Part shown: one piece after another, positions 21,716 through 34,169 of the stretch
Layout: every line of letters starts with the position of its first letter
How positions within the stretch are numbered: position 1 is the stretch's first letter
NCBI GenBank assembly: GCA_951804985.1
Contig: OX638131.1
Location: 58,248,351 to 58,312,350, forward strand
DNA from: Dryomyza anilis
Lineage: Eukaryota > Arthropoda > Insecta > Diptera > Dryomyzidae
DNA length: 64,000 bases
Reading direction: 5' to 3'
Translations under genes and position numbers: made by a program
The notes under the pieces: generated by a model
What the model saw: only the letters and a program-made list of their open reading frames with translations
What the model was told of the DNA's origin: nothing
Databases searched by the model: none

Positions 21716-22247
21716 ACTTATTTGAAAATAAAATGAATGAATGCAATTTACCCGAAATACCAATAGGGACCATCATAGATTTAGAATACTTCAACGTAAT
21801 TAACAAATCTGTAAATCAATCGACATTTGAATTTAATGGTCCATTGAGTTCTACGAAGACCGAAATAGTATTCACTCCAAATGGAACAAAAAAAATCAAT
21901 AATGACATCATAACCAAGTCTGTCAATATTGATGCGTTTAAGCCTATTCGAAAACTCAATACAAAAAAATACCTAATAGAGTTGTAAATTTGTTTAAATT
22001 TAAAAATAGACAAAAAATATCTATCTATGCGTATCATTATTCAGCATTCGATATAGCAAAAGAAAATGCTCAATTTATTTACAAAAACTATTTTCCAACA
22101 ATGACTCATGACAGTCTTAAAACGGTGAAGGATGATGACAATATTGTCTCATTTAGCCAGTATTTAGAAGATGTCATACGTAATAATAATAATAGTTTGG
22201 CACTACAGTCCTATAAGAACTTAGGCCGAGCTCTCTCACCATTATGA
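21706..22247 (+). CDS. Two adjacent small reading frames of unknown function (unit 1)
   Basis: Frame 1 runs 21706-21987; its first ATG is at 21733, giving MNECNLPEIPIGTIIDLEYF onward, 84 residues. Frame 2 (21990-22247) starts just after its stop in another phase and includes KISIYAYHYSAFDIAKEN. Both are lysine/asparagine-rich and hydrophilic, with no signal peptide, membrane segment or recognised motif. They could be exons of one broken transposon gene; a splice or frameshift would be needed to join them. All six units carry them almost unchanged, which reflects recent copying and not necessarily selection. I do not recognise a family. Confidence 0.3.
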
Positions 22248-22281
22248 GCTATGCGTGTTATATTTGCACTGAAAGTGGTGA

Positions 22282-22459
22282 GACCTACAGTTTATTGCCG
22301 AATCCGAACGGCGGGTGAGAGCTTTTCATAGGCAATGTTTTACTCTCGTAGATTTGCCATTTACTGTCGAGAGGTAGCGCGGTATAGAAAAATGTTTCTA
22401 TGAAAAGATGTTGTTAGCCCCAGTCCAGGCTTGAACCGAGGACCTTTCGACTCGCAGTC
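22282..22459 (-). mobile_element. tRNA-related SINE-like segment, 5'-truncated (in every unit)
   Basis: On the minus strand GAGTCGAAAGGTCC is followed by CGGTTCAAGCC, a good polymerase III B-box (GGTTCGANNCC), then a body shared with 48598-48789. Here the A-box half is missing and replaced by CATCAAATTTATG. Copies occur at the same offset in all six units (about 25086, 28597, 31401, 34204 and 37008). Confidence 0.5.
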
Positions 22460-23014
22460 CATCAAATTTATGAATCGTTCATAAAACCGTAATGAATAAG
22501 TTCATAATATTGATGAACGCTAATATTTATGAAAAAATTCATGATATTTATGAACTTTAAACTATTTAAAAATAAAAAAAAATATTTTTTATTTTCTTGT
22601 ATTATTTTTTTTGTATTTTATTACTTTCTTTATTTTATTTTATTATTTTAATTTATTTATTTTTTTAACTACTTACATTTTATTTTATATCTACTCTTGC
22701 TGTTGCTGCATATTGCTGCTGTTTGTTGTTGCGTGATGTTAAGTACCTGCGGCGCACGTTTCTTTGGAGTTGTAAACAACAAAGGAAACGATTCGTTCTA
22801 TTTGTACGAAATGACATAGGAATAATAAAAACTTAGAATTGTATCTGCTATTATCGACGCGTCGTTGAAAAGTGAATGTAGAGTGTACATACCAAGAGCC
22901 AAAAACTACTTACAAAAAATTAAGAGAAAAATCTTGCTAAAGGAGCCTAAAAGTTTAACCGAAATTAATATTCCAGAAAATCTTCAAACTGTGGAAGGAG
23001 AAACATTTTAAAAG

Positions 23015-23278
23015 ATGTTGGGAAGATCACGTGTGTGGCTAATGGACGGCACATTCGAAATTGTGCCTACCATAATGCGACAACTTTTTACGATTCACAC
23101 ATCAATAAATTACCAAGTTGTTCCTCTAATTTATTGTATAATGAGCAGCAAGACAAAGCAATGTTACAATGAAGTTTTTTACGAAATTTTAAAAGTTGCC
23201 TGTGATTATTATGTGCATCTTAATCCTGATTATATAATTTCTGATTTCGAAATTGCTATAATATTAGTAACAAAATAA
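23015..23278 (+). pseudogene. MULE transposase fragment, unit 1
   Basis: The translation has WLMDGTFEIVPTIMRQLFTI, VPLIYCIMSSKTKQCYNEVF and YIISDFEIA. These are the DGTF, VP-(L/V)-Y and DFE landmarks of the Mutator-like transposase catalytic domain. Upstream (about 22880-22995) VYIPRAKNYLQKIKRK and LTEINIPENLQTVEGETF fit the segment before it. The two parts are joined by a stop: the related minus-strand copy near 43200 has about 70 additional bases there, so a deletion removed part of the gene. After DFEIAIIL the frame runs into an inserted LINE; the transposase C-terminus is found only beyond the array, at 40513. Dead in all units. Confidence 0.75.
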
Positions 23279-24343
23279 TTTCTCCTTACCAACATGGTTT
23301 TTTCCCTGATCGTTCTACAGTATCTAATCTAGCTGTGTTTTCTAGCTATTGTTTGTCTTCATATGTAACCGGTCTCAAGTTGGCAAAATTTATACAGCAT
23401 TTGATAAAGTGCTTCGTTACATATTAATTGCTAAACTCGCAAAGATGGGATTTTATTCTGATTTCTTGAATTTGCTTAAATCTTATCTTAGTAATTGATG
23501 TTGTTTTGTTGAAATCGATAATATTTTATCTCAGCCATATATACACGGATAGAAAAGATTTGTTTGAATATGCTCGAATGTAATTATAACATAATTCGAA
23601 ATCACCATATTAATATTGGGAGTAGTATTTAATTGCATTATAATTGAATTGTATTATTATAAATTGATTTAATCGCGGATTTACATGAATTTACTATATT
23701 AATGTTTCTGTAGAAATATATATTTTTTCATCAGATATTAATATATGTATGTTTGATATTTCTGCTATTTAACACACCCAACGTCAATAAAAGGTTCTTT
23801 GAATTATATGTATTTGGTTATTCGTGATTGTTACTGGGTGACAACGAATTTAAAAATAAAAGCATTATTTTGATTATATGTATGTTTGGCATTACGAAGT
23901 CACAATTAAATAACAACGCTGCATACTTTTAGCACTCAGTAACACTCACATTAATACTTTTCATATAGTTCAAAAGTTCTCTTTGGTGGAAGAATTTGTT
24001 TAAGTACCGCCAATTACTGTTAATACCAGATAGTGGCTGCTTGTGAAATATCCAATTTATTCGTAAATCACTGGACTTAAAATAGGAACAATAGATGAAA
24101 ATCAAATTATTAAGTATAAATAAAATAAGTGTAATAAAAAAAAAATAAAAATTTAAGTTTATAATTAGAGAATATATAAATAAATAAAAGTAATTTAAAA
24201 AAAGGGAAAGAATATTGTATAAAGAAGATATTAGCACTAAATTTACTATTTTTACATTAAAATTAAATGTAAAAATAAATATATTTATATGAAAATAAAA
24301 TGTTTTTCACATTCAAACATATATATGTTTGCAAGAACTATAC

Positions 24344-25479
24344 GAGTCTATACGACCAAAAAACAAGTGCATGTGGAAAATAAAAATTTTGATTTAAAGT
24401 TTTTTTTTTAACTTTATCTTTTTTGTGGTAAACTCTAGCAGCATAATGTAACTTTTAAGCCCTATTACATTTTGAAATACAAATAAAAGTTTGGTTTCGA
24501 TACGCCGTATTGCACAGTTACTTATTTGAAAATAAAATGAATGAATGCAATTTACCCGAAATACCAATAGGGACCATCATAGATTTAGAATACTTCAACG
24601 TAATTAACAAATCTGTAAATCAATCGACATTTGAATTTAATGGTCCATTGAGTTCTACGAAGACCGAAATAGTATTCACTCCAAATGGAACAAAAAAAAT
24701 CAATAATGACATCATAACCAAGTCTGTCAATATTGATGCGTTTAAGCCTATTCGAAAACTCAATACAAAAAAATACCTAATAGAGTTGTAAATTTGTTTA
24801 AATTTAAAAATAGACAAAAAATATCTATCTATGCGTATCATTATTCAGCATTCGATATAGCAAAAGAAAATGCTCAATTTATTTACAAAAACTATTTTCC
24901 AACAATGACTCATGACAGTCTTAAAACGGTGAAGGATGATGACAATATTGTCTCATTTAGCCAGTATTTAGAAGATGTCATACGTAATAATAATAATAGT
25001 TTGGCACTACAGTCCTATAAGAACTTAGGCCGAGCTCTCTCACCATTATGAGCTATGCGTGTTATATTTGCACTGAAAGTGGTGAGACCTACAGTTTATT
25101 GCCGAATCCGAACGGCGGGTGAGAGCTTTTCATAGGCAATGTTTTACTCTCGTAGATTTGCCATTTACTGTCGAGAGGTAGCGCGGTATAGAAAAATGTT
25201 TCTATGAAAAGATGTTGTTAGCCCCAGTCCAGGCTTGAACCGAGGACCTTTCGACTCGCAGTCCATCAAATTTATGAATCGTTCATAAAACCGTAATGAA
25301 TAAGTTCATAATATTGATGAACGCTAATATTTATGAAAAAATTCATGATATTTATGAATTTTAAACTATTTAAAAATAAAAAAAAATATTTTTTATTTTC
25401 TTGTATTATTTTTTTTGTATTTTATTACTTTCTTTATTTTATTTTATTATTTTAATTTATTTATTTTTTTAACTACTTA
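24344..25479. repeat. Tandem array unit 2, truncated
   Basis: Identical in layout to unit 1 but cut at AACTACTTA by the start of block copy 2. It contains reading frames at 24510 and 24794 and the SINE-like segment, but no MULE or LINE part. Confidence 0.95.
24510..25051 (+). CDS. Same pair of unknown frames, unit 2
   Basis: Copies of the 21706 and 21990 frames with identical predicted products. Confidence 0.3.
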
Positions 25480-25485
25480 CCGAGC

Positions 25486-25682
25486 TGTCACCCACTGTGA
25501 ACGCACATCCATTGTGAATCTCACTTTGTTCGTGCGAATCGTAAATCGAAGAGTCAGTCGACTTACAGCGTCTGAACCACGAGGACATAAAATGTTCAGC
25601 GTAAAACGTATTTCTTTTATTTTGTAATGTAACATATTCTTTTGTGTGTTTTAATAAATATTAAACTAAAAACGAGTCGACA
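25486..25682 (+). repeat. LTR of Gypsy B, duplicated copy
   Basis: Copy of 18462-18658 carried by the block duplication, with no Gypsy internal region beside it. It keeps CTTTTGTGTG as in the 5' LTR, while the 18462 copy has CTATTATGTG. Confidence 0.9.
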
Positions 25683-25881
25683 CACGAGTGCGAATGAGAT
25701 GCCAATAGCATGCGTCATTCACGAAACGAGTAGAAGGTTCTCGAAATGACACGTTGCTTGTCGAAACGTGTCAAACTGATGCATGCTGTATATAAGTCCG
25801 CGCATCTGAGGCACTGTACTTCAGAAGTGATTGTAAAGTGGTCGAGTTCATCTGGTGTGATAAATGTCAAGTTAAATTGTG
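25683..25881 (+). repeat. LTR A right part, duplicated copy
   Basis: Copy of 18659-18857, including the GAA-pentamer array with the perfect AGAAG GTTCT CGAAA triplet. Confidence 0.85.
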
Positions 25882-26456
25882 AAATATTAAAATTACGTAA
25901 TTAGCTATAATATGTAAAAATTTCAATGTAATAGCTTAACAAGAAGTAATTTAAATTAAATTTTAAAAAAAGTATTAAAAAAACTATTAAAATTAACAAA
26001 AAAAACAAAAAAGAGCCCACTTTGGACTGATATCCTGTTGAAAATAATACATATAAAATAATTAATTTAATGATTTTCTATTCACTAGAATGTCTATTTT
26101 ATGATTGCACAAAAAAATTAAAATTGATGAAATTTCTGTTTCATCCCAAATGCGCGCCTTCGATCCACTGTCGGCGGATCGAAATTTTTTCCCAAAGTTG
26201 TAATAGGGCTTAAAAGTTGCATTGTGCTGCCAGAGATTACCACAAAAAATTTTAGCCAAAAAAATAATTTCCTGTGTTCGCGCATTGCAGATGAAGTTAA
26301 AAACACTTTAAATTTATATTTTTCTTTTTTACCATCTACATAAACTTTTTTTTGAATCGTAATAGGCTCAATAAATTAGAGATTGTATCTATGTCCTCCT
26401 ATAATTTCATCAATTTAAAAAAAAATTTTTACTCGCGCATAGATCTGAAGTTGAAA

Positions 26457-27129
26457 CCAGTTGGGAAGGTTAGATCACATGGGAAATTTTAAAGTAGGTG
26501 TAATTATGATAGTTAGGATTATCAAAATTATAGTCATTATAGTCGGTCTAAGCCGACTATAAATACCCTACACATATGTGTGGTTACCATTCAAAGTGAT
26601 ATATAGGTCACCAGGGTATACGAATCCTGAAAATAACTACAAACATTCAATCGCTGAAGAATTTCCATTCATTTGATACCCATATTTACAAATAGGTAGG
26701 TGTACCGAATTTCGATTTTTTTTTGTGAACCACAAGTCTTTTCGCCGGAAAACTTTATTATCATGTATTTGAGCATGATGTCAATATATATTTGACCAAA
26801 AAAGTTTACCTAAGCACGTATACATAAAAATTGATATTTATATGTACATTTTATATGAGGTATTTGAACATAAGTGGTCGGATCATAGGTCTAAATGGAC
26901 CGACAATTTTTTCGCACATACAGCGTAGGTATATTAGTAATCTAAGTTATAAGTTTCATTTATCTAGCTCTTCAATTTTAAAAGTAGTAGGGATTTCAAC
27001 AGACAGACGGACAGACAGACGGATCAAGAATATATATACTTTTCCATACCGGAGATGCTTCCTTCTGGGTGTTACAAACGGCGTACCAAACTGAATATAC
27101 CCTTTCACTCTTAGTGTAGGGTATAAAAA
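26457..27129 (-). mobile_element. DINE-1-like element, copy D
   Basis: Counterpart of copy C in block copy 2 and nearly identical to it; ends in TGTAGGGTATAAAAAG. Confidence 0.75.
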
Positions 27130-28020
27130 GTACAAAGTACTATTACTGCATATTTTTTGATATTGTTTTTGGCGTGATTGGCTTTATAAGTAAATATAAT
27201 TGTCCTAGAATTGACCACAAACAATTTCACTAAAAAAAATCAAAAAGGACATCAAAGAAAATTACCATTTTTTGGGTGTTTCCCAATTCAAGGACGATGC
27301 GCGCAGCCACAAGAATTGTTTTAAAAATAAAGAAATTTTGGGAGGGCGTTAATAGATTCGATATCTAATTTTTTGTGCTTATTCCGATCCAAAACACAAT
27401 ATTTTTTACTCTAAACATAAATTTAGAGGAATTTTTTTACCTTCGGTTGCAATGCGCGAGCACAGGACAATATTTTTTTTACTAAAATTGTATTATGGAA
27501 ATTTTAGGACCATTATGTAACTTTTAAAACCAATAACGACAACAAAACTTAAAGCAATATGATGGAATCAGTAAAAAATTGTATAATTGGCGAAGCACCA
27601 GACTTTCGGATTTTTTTTTAAAACTATACCTGATAGAAATTGACCGTTAAGAAATTAAGCACACCTAAGTAAAAATATATATAAAAAAAAATACATGTCA
27701 CCAATTCCGATTTTAGAACGGTTTAACCAAAGAAAATGTCGATTTTTTTGTACTTTTTTTTCAACTTTAACGACGATGCGCGAGTACAAGATTTTTTTAT
27801 CAAAATTGATGAAATTTTAGGAGAACATTAAAAGATACAATCTCCAATTTTTTTGAGTCTATACGACCAAAAAACAAGTGCATGTGGAAAATAAAAATTT
27901 TGATTTAAAGTTTTTTTTTTAACTTTATCTTTTTAGTGGTAAACTCTAGCAGCATAATGTAACTTTTAAGCCCTATTACATTTTGAAATACAAATAAAAG
28001 TTTGGTTTCGATACGCCGTA

Positions 28021-28562
28021 TTGCACAGTTACTTATTTGAAAATAAAATGAATGAATGCAATTTACCCGAAATACCAATAGGGACCATCATAGATTTAGA
28101 ATACTTCAACGTAATTAACAAATCTGTAAATCAATCGACATTTGAATTTAATGGTCCATTGAGTTCTACGAAGACCGAAATAGTATTCACTCCAAATGGA
28201 ACAAAAAAAATCAATAATGACATCATAAACAAGTCTGTCAATATTGATGCGTTTAAGCCTATTCGAAAACTCAATACAAAAAAATACCTAATGGAGTTGT
28301 AAATTTGTTTAAATTTAAAAATAGACAAAAAATATCTATCTATGCGTATCATTATTCAGCATTCGATATAGCAAAAGAAAATGCTCAATTTATTTACAAA
28401 AACTATTTTCCAACAATGACTCATGACAGTCTTAAAACGGTGAAGGATGATGACAATATTGTCTCATTTAGCCAGTATTTAGAAGATGTCATACGTAATA
28501 ATAATAATAGTTTGGCACTACAGTCCTATAAGAACTTAGGCCGAGCTCTCTCACCATTATGA
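28021..28562 (+). CDS. Same pair of unknown frames, unit 3
   Basis: Frame 1 differs from unit 1 at two residues (INK for ITK near residue 69, MEL for IEL at the end). Confidence 0.3.
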
Positions 28563-29329
28563 GCTATGCGTGTTATATTTGCACTGAAAGTGGTGAGACC
28601 TACAGTTTATTGCCGAATCCGAACGGCGGGTGAGAGCTTTTCATAGGCAATGTTTTACTCTCGTAGATTTGCCATTTACTGTCGAGAGGTAGCGCGGTAT
28701 AGAAAAATGTTTCTATGAAAAGATGTTGTTAGCCCCAGTCCAGGCTTGAACCGAGGACCTTTCGACTCGCAGTCCATCAAATTTATGAATCGTTCATAAA
28801 ACCGTAATGAATAAGTTCATAATATTGATGAACGCTAATATTTATGAAAAAATTCATGATATTTATGAACTTTAAACTATTTAAAAATAAAAAAAAATAT
28901 TTTTTATTTTCTTGTATTATTTTTTTTGTATTTTATTACTTTCTTTATTTTATTTTATTATTTTAATTTATTTATTTTTTTAACTACTTACATTTTATTT
29001 TATATCTACTCTTGCTGTTGCTGCATATTGCTGCTGTTTGTTGTTGCGTGATGTTAAGTACCTGCGGCGCACGTTTCTTTGGAGTTGTAAACAACAAAGG
29101 AAACGATTCGTTCTATTTGTACGAAATGACATAGGAATAATAAAAACTTAGAATTGTATCTGCTATTATCGACGCGTCGTTGAAAAGTGAATGTAGAGTG
29201 TACATACCAAGAGCCAAAAACTACTTACAAAAAATTAAGAGAAAAAACTTGCTAAAGGAGCCTAAAAGTTTAACCGAAATTAATATTCCAGAAAATCTTC
29301 AAACTGTGGAAGGAGAAACATTTTAAAAG

Positions 29330-29593
29330 ATGTTGGGAAGATCACGTGTGTGGCTAATGGACGGCACATTCGAAATTGTGCCTACCATAATGCGACAACT
29401 TTTTACGATTCACACATCAATAAATTACCAAGTTGTTCCTCTAATTTATTATATAATGAGCAGCAAGACAAAGCAATGTTACAATGAAGTTTTTTACGAA
29501 ATTTTAAAAGTTGCCTGTGATTATTATGTGCATCTTAATCCTGATTATATAATTTCTGATTTCGAAATTGCTATAATATTAGTAACAAAATAA
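29330..29593 (+). pseudogene. MULE transposase fragment, unit 3
   Basis: Same as 23015-23278 with one residue change (LIYYIM for LIYCIM). Confidence 0.75.
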
Positions 29594-30824
29594 TTTCTCC
29601 TTACCAACATGGTTTTTTCCCTGATCGTTCTACAGTATCTAATCTAGCTGTGTTTTCTAGCTATTGTTTGTCTTCATCGGTAACCGGTCTCAAGTTGACA
29701 AAATTTATACAGCATTTGATAAAGTGCTTCATTACATATTAATTGCTAAACTCGCAAAGATGGGATTTTATTCTGATTTCTTGAATTTGCTTAAATCTTA
29801 TCTTAGTAATTGATGTTGTTTTGTTGAAATCGATAATATTTTATCTCAGCCATATATACACGGATAGAAAAGATTTGTTTGAATATGCTCGAATGTAATT
29901 ATAACATAATTCGAAATCACCATATTAATATTGGGAGTAGTATTTAATTGCATTATAATTGAATTGTATTATTATAAATTGATTTAATCGCGGATTTACA
30001 TGAATTTACTATATTAATGTTTCTGTAGAAATATATATTTTTTCATCAGATATTAATATATGTATGTTTGATATTTCTGCTATTTAACACACCCAACGTC
30101 AATAAAAGGTTCTTTGAATTATATGTATTTGGTTATTCGTGATTGTTACTGGGTGACAACGAATTTAAAAATAAAAGCATTATTTTGATTATATGTATGT
30201 TTGGCATTACGAAGTCACAATTAAATAACAACGCTGCATACTTTTAGCACTCAGTAACACTCACATTAATACTTTTCATATAGTTCAAAAGTTCTCTTTG
30301 GTGGAAGAATTTGTTTAAGTACCGCCAATTACTGTTAATACCAGATAGTGGCTGCTTGTGAAATATCCAATTTATTCGTAAATCACTGGACTTAAAATAG
30401 GAACAATAGATGAAAATCAAATTATTAAGTATAAATAAAATAAGTGTAATAAAAAAAAAATAAAAATTTAAGTTTATAATTAGAGAATATATAAATAAAT
30501 AAAAGTAATTTAAAAAAAGGGAAAGAATATTGTATAAAGAAGATATTAGCACTAAATTTACTATTTTTACATTAAAATTAAATGTAAAAATAAATATATT
30601 TATATGAAAATAAAATGTTTTTCACATTCAAACATATATATGTTTGCAAGAACTATACGAGTCTATACGACCAAAAAACAAGTGCATGTGGAAAATAAAA
30701 ATTTTGATTTAAAGTTTTTTTTTTAACTTTATCTTTTTTGTGGTAAACTCTAGCAGCATAATGTAACTTTTAAGCCCTATTACATTTTGAAATACAAATA
30801 AAAGTTTGGTTTCGATACGCCGTA

Positions 30825-31366
30825 TTGCACAGTTACTTATTTGAAAATAAAATGAATGAATGCAATTTACCCGAAATGCCAATAGGGACCATCATAGATT
30901 TAGAATACTTCAACGTAATTAACAAATCTGTAAATCAATCGACATTTGAATTTAATGGTCCATTGAGTTCTACGAAGACCGAAATAGTATTCACTCCAAA
31001 TGGAACAAAAAAAATCAATAATGACATCATAACCAAGTCTGTCAATATTGATGCGTTTAAGCCTATTCGAAAACTCAATACAAAAAAATACCTAATAGAG
31101 TTGTAAATTTGTTTAAATTTAAAAATAGACAAAAAATATCTATCTATGCGTATCATTATTCAGCATTCGATATAGCAAAAGAAAATGCTCAATTTATTTA
31201 CAAAAACTATTTTCCAACAATGACTCATGACAGTCTTAAAACGGTGAAGGATGATGACAATATTGTCTCATTTAGCCAGTATTTAGAAGATGTCATACGT
31301 AATAATAATAATAGTTTGGCACTACAGTCCTATAAGAACTTAGGCCGAGCTCTCTCACCATTATGA
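30825..31366 (+). CDS. Same pair of unknown frames, unit 4
   Basis: One residue change in frame 1 (LPEM for LPEI). Confidence 0.3.
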
Positions 31367-32133
31367 GCTATGCGTGTTATATTTGCACTGAAAGTGGTGA
31401 GACCTACAGTTTATTGCCGAATCCGAACGGCGGGTGAGAGCTTTTCATAGGCAATGTTTTACTCTCGTAGATTTGCCATTTACTGTCGAGAGGTAGCGCG
31501 GTATAGAAAAATGTTTCTATGAAAAGATGTTGTTAGCCCCAGTCCAGGCTTGAACCGAGGACCTTTCGACTCGCAGTCCATCAAATTTATGAATCGTTCA
31601 TAAAACCGTAATGAATAAGTTCATAATATTGATGAACGCTAATATTTATGAAAAAATTCATGATATTTATGAACTTTAAACTATTTAAAAATAAAAAAAA
31701 ATATTTTTTATTTTCTTGTATTATTTTTTTTGTATTTTATTACTTTCTTTATTTTATTTTATTATTTTAATTTATTTATTTTTTTAACTACTTACATTTT
31801 ATTTTATATCTACTCTTGCTGTTGCTGCATATTGCTGCTGTTTGTTGTTGCGTGATGTTAAGTACCTGCGGCGCACGTTTCTTTGGAGTTGTAAACAACA
31901 AAGGAAACGATTCGTTCTATTTGTACGAAATGACATAGGAATAATAAAAACTTAGAATTGTATCTGCTATTATCGACGCGTCGTTGAAAAGTGAATGTAG
32001 AGTGTACATACCAAGAGCCAAAAACTACTTACAAAAAATTAAGAGAAAAAACTTGCTAAAGGAGCCTAAAAGTTTAACCGAAATTAATATTCCAGAAAAT
32101 CTTCAAACTGTGGAAGGAGAAACATTTTAAAAG

Positions 32134-32397
32134 ATGTTGGGAAGATCACGTGTGTGGCTAATGGACGGCACATTCGAAATTGTGCCTACCATAATGCGAC
32201 AACTTTTTACGATTCACACATCAATAAATTACCAAGTTGTTCCTCTAATTTATTGTATAATGAGCAGCAAGACAAAGCAATGTTACAATGAAGTTTTTTA
32301 CGAAATTTTAAAAGTTGCCTGTGATTATTATGTGCATCTTAATCCTGATTATATAATTTCTGATTTCGAAATTGCTATAATATTAGTAACAAAATAA
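32134..32397 (+). pseudogene. MULE transposase fragment, unit 4
   Basis: Same product as unit 1. Confidence 0.75.
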
Positions 32398-33627
32398 TTT
32401 CTCCTTACCAACATGGTTTTTTCCCTGATCGTTCTACAGTATCTAATCTAGCTGTGTTTTCTAGCTATTGTTTGTCTTCATCGGTAACCGGTCTCAAGTT
32501 GACAAAATTTATACAGCATTTGATAAAGTGCTTCATTACATATTAATTGCTAAACTCGCAAAGATGGGATTTTATTCTGATTTCTTGAATTTGCTTAAAT
32601 CTTATCTTAGTAATTGATGTTGTTTTGTTGAAATCGATAATATTTTATCTCAGCCATATATACACGGATAGAAAAGATTTGTTTGAATATGCTCGAATGT
32701 AATTATAACATAATTCGAAATCACCATATTAATATTGGGAGTAGTATTTAATTGCATTATAATTGAATTGTATTATTATAAATTGATTTAATCGCGGATT
32801 TACATGAATTTACTATATTAATGTTTCTGTAGAAATATATATTTTTCATCAGATATTAATATATGTATGTTTGATATTTCTGCTATTTAACACACCCAAC
32901 GTCAATAAAAGGTTCTTTGAATTATATGTATTTGGTTATTCGTGATTGTTACTGGGTGACAACGAATTTAAAAATAAAAGCATTATTTTGATTATATGTA
33001 TGTTTGGCATTACGAAGTCACAATTAAATAACAACGCTGCATACTTTTAGCACTCAGTAACACTCACATTAATACTTTTCATATAGTTCAAAAGTTCTCT
33101 TTGGTGGAAGAATTTGTTTAAGTACCGCCAATTACTGTTAATACCAGATAGTGGCTGCTTGTGAAATATCCAATTTATTCGTAAATCACTGGACTTAAAA
33201 TAGGAACAATAGATGAAAATCAAATTATTAAGTATAAATAAAATAAGTGTAATAAAAAAAAAATAAAAATTTAAGTTTATAATTAGAGAATATATAAATA
33301 AATAAAAGTAATTTAAAAAAAGGGAAAGAATATTGTATAAAGAAGATATTAGCACTAAATTTACTATTTTTACATTAAAATTAAATGTAAAAATAAATAT
33401 ATTTATATGAAAATAAAATGTTTTTCACATTCAAACATATATATGTTTGCAAGAACTATACGAGTCTATACGACCAAAAAACAAGTGCATGTGGAAAATA
33501 AAAATTTTGATTTAAAGTTTTTTTTTTAACTTTATCTTTTTTGTGGTAAACTCTAGCAGCATAATGTAACTTTTAAGCCCTATTACATTTTGAAATACAA
33601 ATAAAAGTTTGGTTTCGATACGCCGTA

Positions 33628-34169
33628 TTGCACAGTTACTTATTTGAAAATAAAATGAATGAATGCAATTTACCCGAAATACCAATAGGGACCATCATAG
33701 ATTTAGAATACTTCAAGGTAATTAACAAATCTGTAAATCAATCGACATTTGAATTTAATGGTCCATTGAGTTCTACGAAGACCGAAATAGTATTCACTCC
33801 AAATGGAACAAAAAAAATCAATAATGACATCATAACCAAGTCTGTCAATATTGATGCGTTTAAGCCTATTCGAAAACTCAATACAAAAAAATACCTAATA
33901 GAGTTGTAAATTTGTTTAAATTTAAAAATAGACAAAAAATATCTATCTATGCGTATCATTATTCAGCATTCGATATAGCAAAAGAAAATGCTCAATTTAT
34001 TTACAAAAACTATTTTCCAACAATGACTCATGACAGTCTTAAAACGGTGAAGGATGATGACAATATTGTCTCATTTAGCCAGTATTTAGAAGATGTCATA
34101 CGTAATAATAATAATAGTTTGGCACTACAGTCCTATAAGAACTTAGGCCGAGCTCTCTCACCATTATGA
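33628..34169 (+). CDS. Same pair of unknown frames, unit 5
   Basis: One residue change in frame 1 (YFKV for YFNV). Confidence 0.3.

Larger units (their letters stand above)
21559..24343. repeat. Tandem array unit 1 (2.8 kb)
   Basis: Runs from GAGTCTATACGACC to GCAAGAACTATAC. Contents in order: leader, two small reading frames (21706 and 21990), SINE-like segment (22282-22459), A+T-rich TTCATAAA-rich segment, MULE transposase fragment (about 22860-23260), LINE fragment (about 23280-23543) and a 3'-truncated MITE (23544-24338). It lacks 18 bases near 21652 that other units have. Confidence 0.95.
18456..25479. repeat. 7 kb duplicated block, copy 1
   Basis: From CCGAGCTGTCACC (18456) to AACTACTTA (25479) the sequence repeats from 25480 onward, nearly identical. 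It contains LTR B, the LTR A part, DINE-like copies B and C, inverted-repeat DNA, tandem unit 1 and part of unit 2. Differences from copy 2 are the extra 728 bp DINE-like copy B (18979-19706), an 18-base deletion near 21652 and scattered single bases. Confidence 0.9.
27855..30658. repeat. Tandem array unit 3
   Basis: 2,804 bp, first unit of block copy 2. Frames at 28021 and 28305, MULE at 29330, LINE part about 29594-29858, MITE from about 29859. Confidence 0.95.
25480..31795. repeat. 7 kb duplicated block, copy 2
   Basis: Begins abruptly inside tandem unit 2 at CCGAGCTGTCACC and follows copy 1 through LTR B (25486-25682), the LTR A part (25683-25881), DINE-like copy D and two tandem units. 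The array then continues for two more units. There is no DINE-like element at the site of copy B: AACAAAAAAAAC is intact at about 25996-26007. Confidence 0.9.
30659..33461. repeat. Tandem array unit 4
   Basis: 2,803 bp, near-identical to unit 3. Frames at 30825 and 31109, MULE at 32134. Confidence 0.95.

Noticed and set aside
22282..22459. Functional tRNA gene suggested by the B-box
   Set aside because: Only half of a tRNA-like head is present and it is followed by a SINE-like body; no cloverleaf.
23929..24237. 102-codon minus-strand frame repeated in the units
   Set aside because: Lies in the noncoding MITE; low complexity (Leu, Ile, Phe, Asn) from A+T-rich DNA; not conserved in the copies at 6830 and 41250.
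18456..31795. CRISPR-like or phage-type repeat system
   Set aside because: Repeats are kilobase-scale direct copies of transposon sequence in a eukaryotic context; no spacers.
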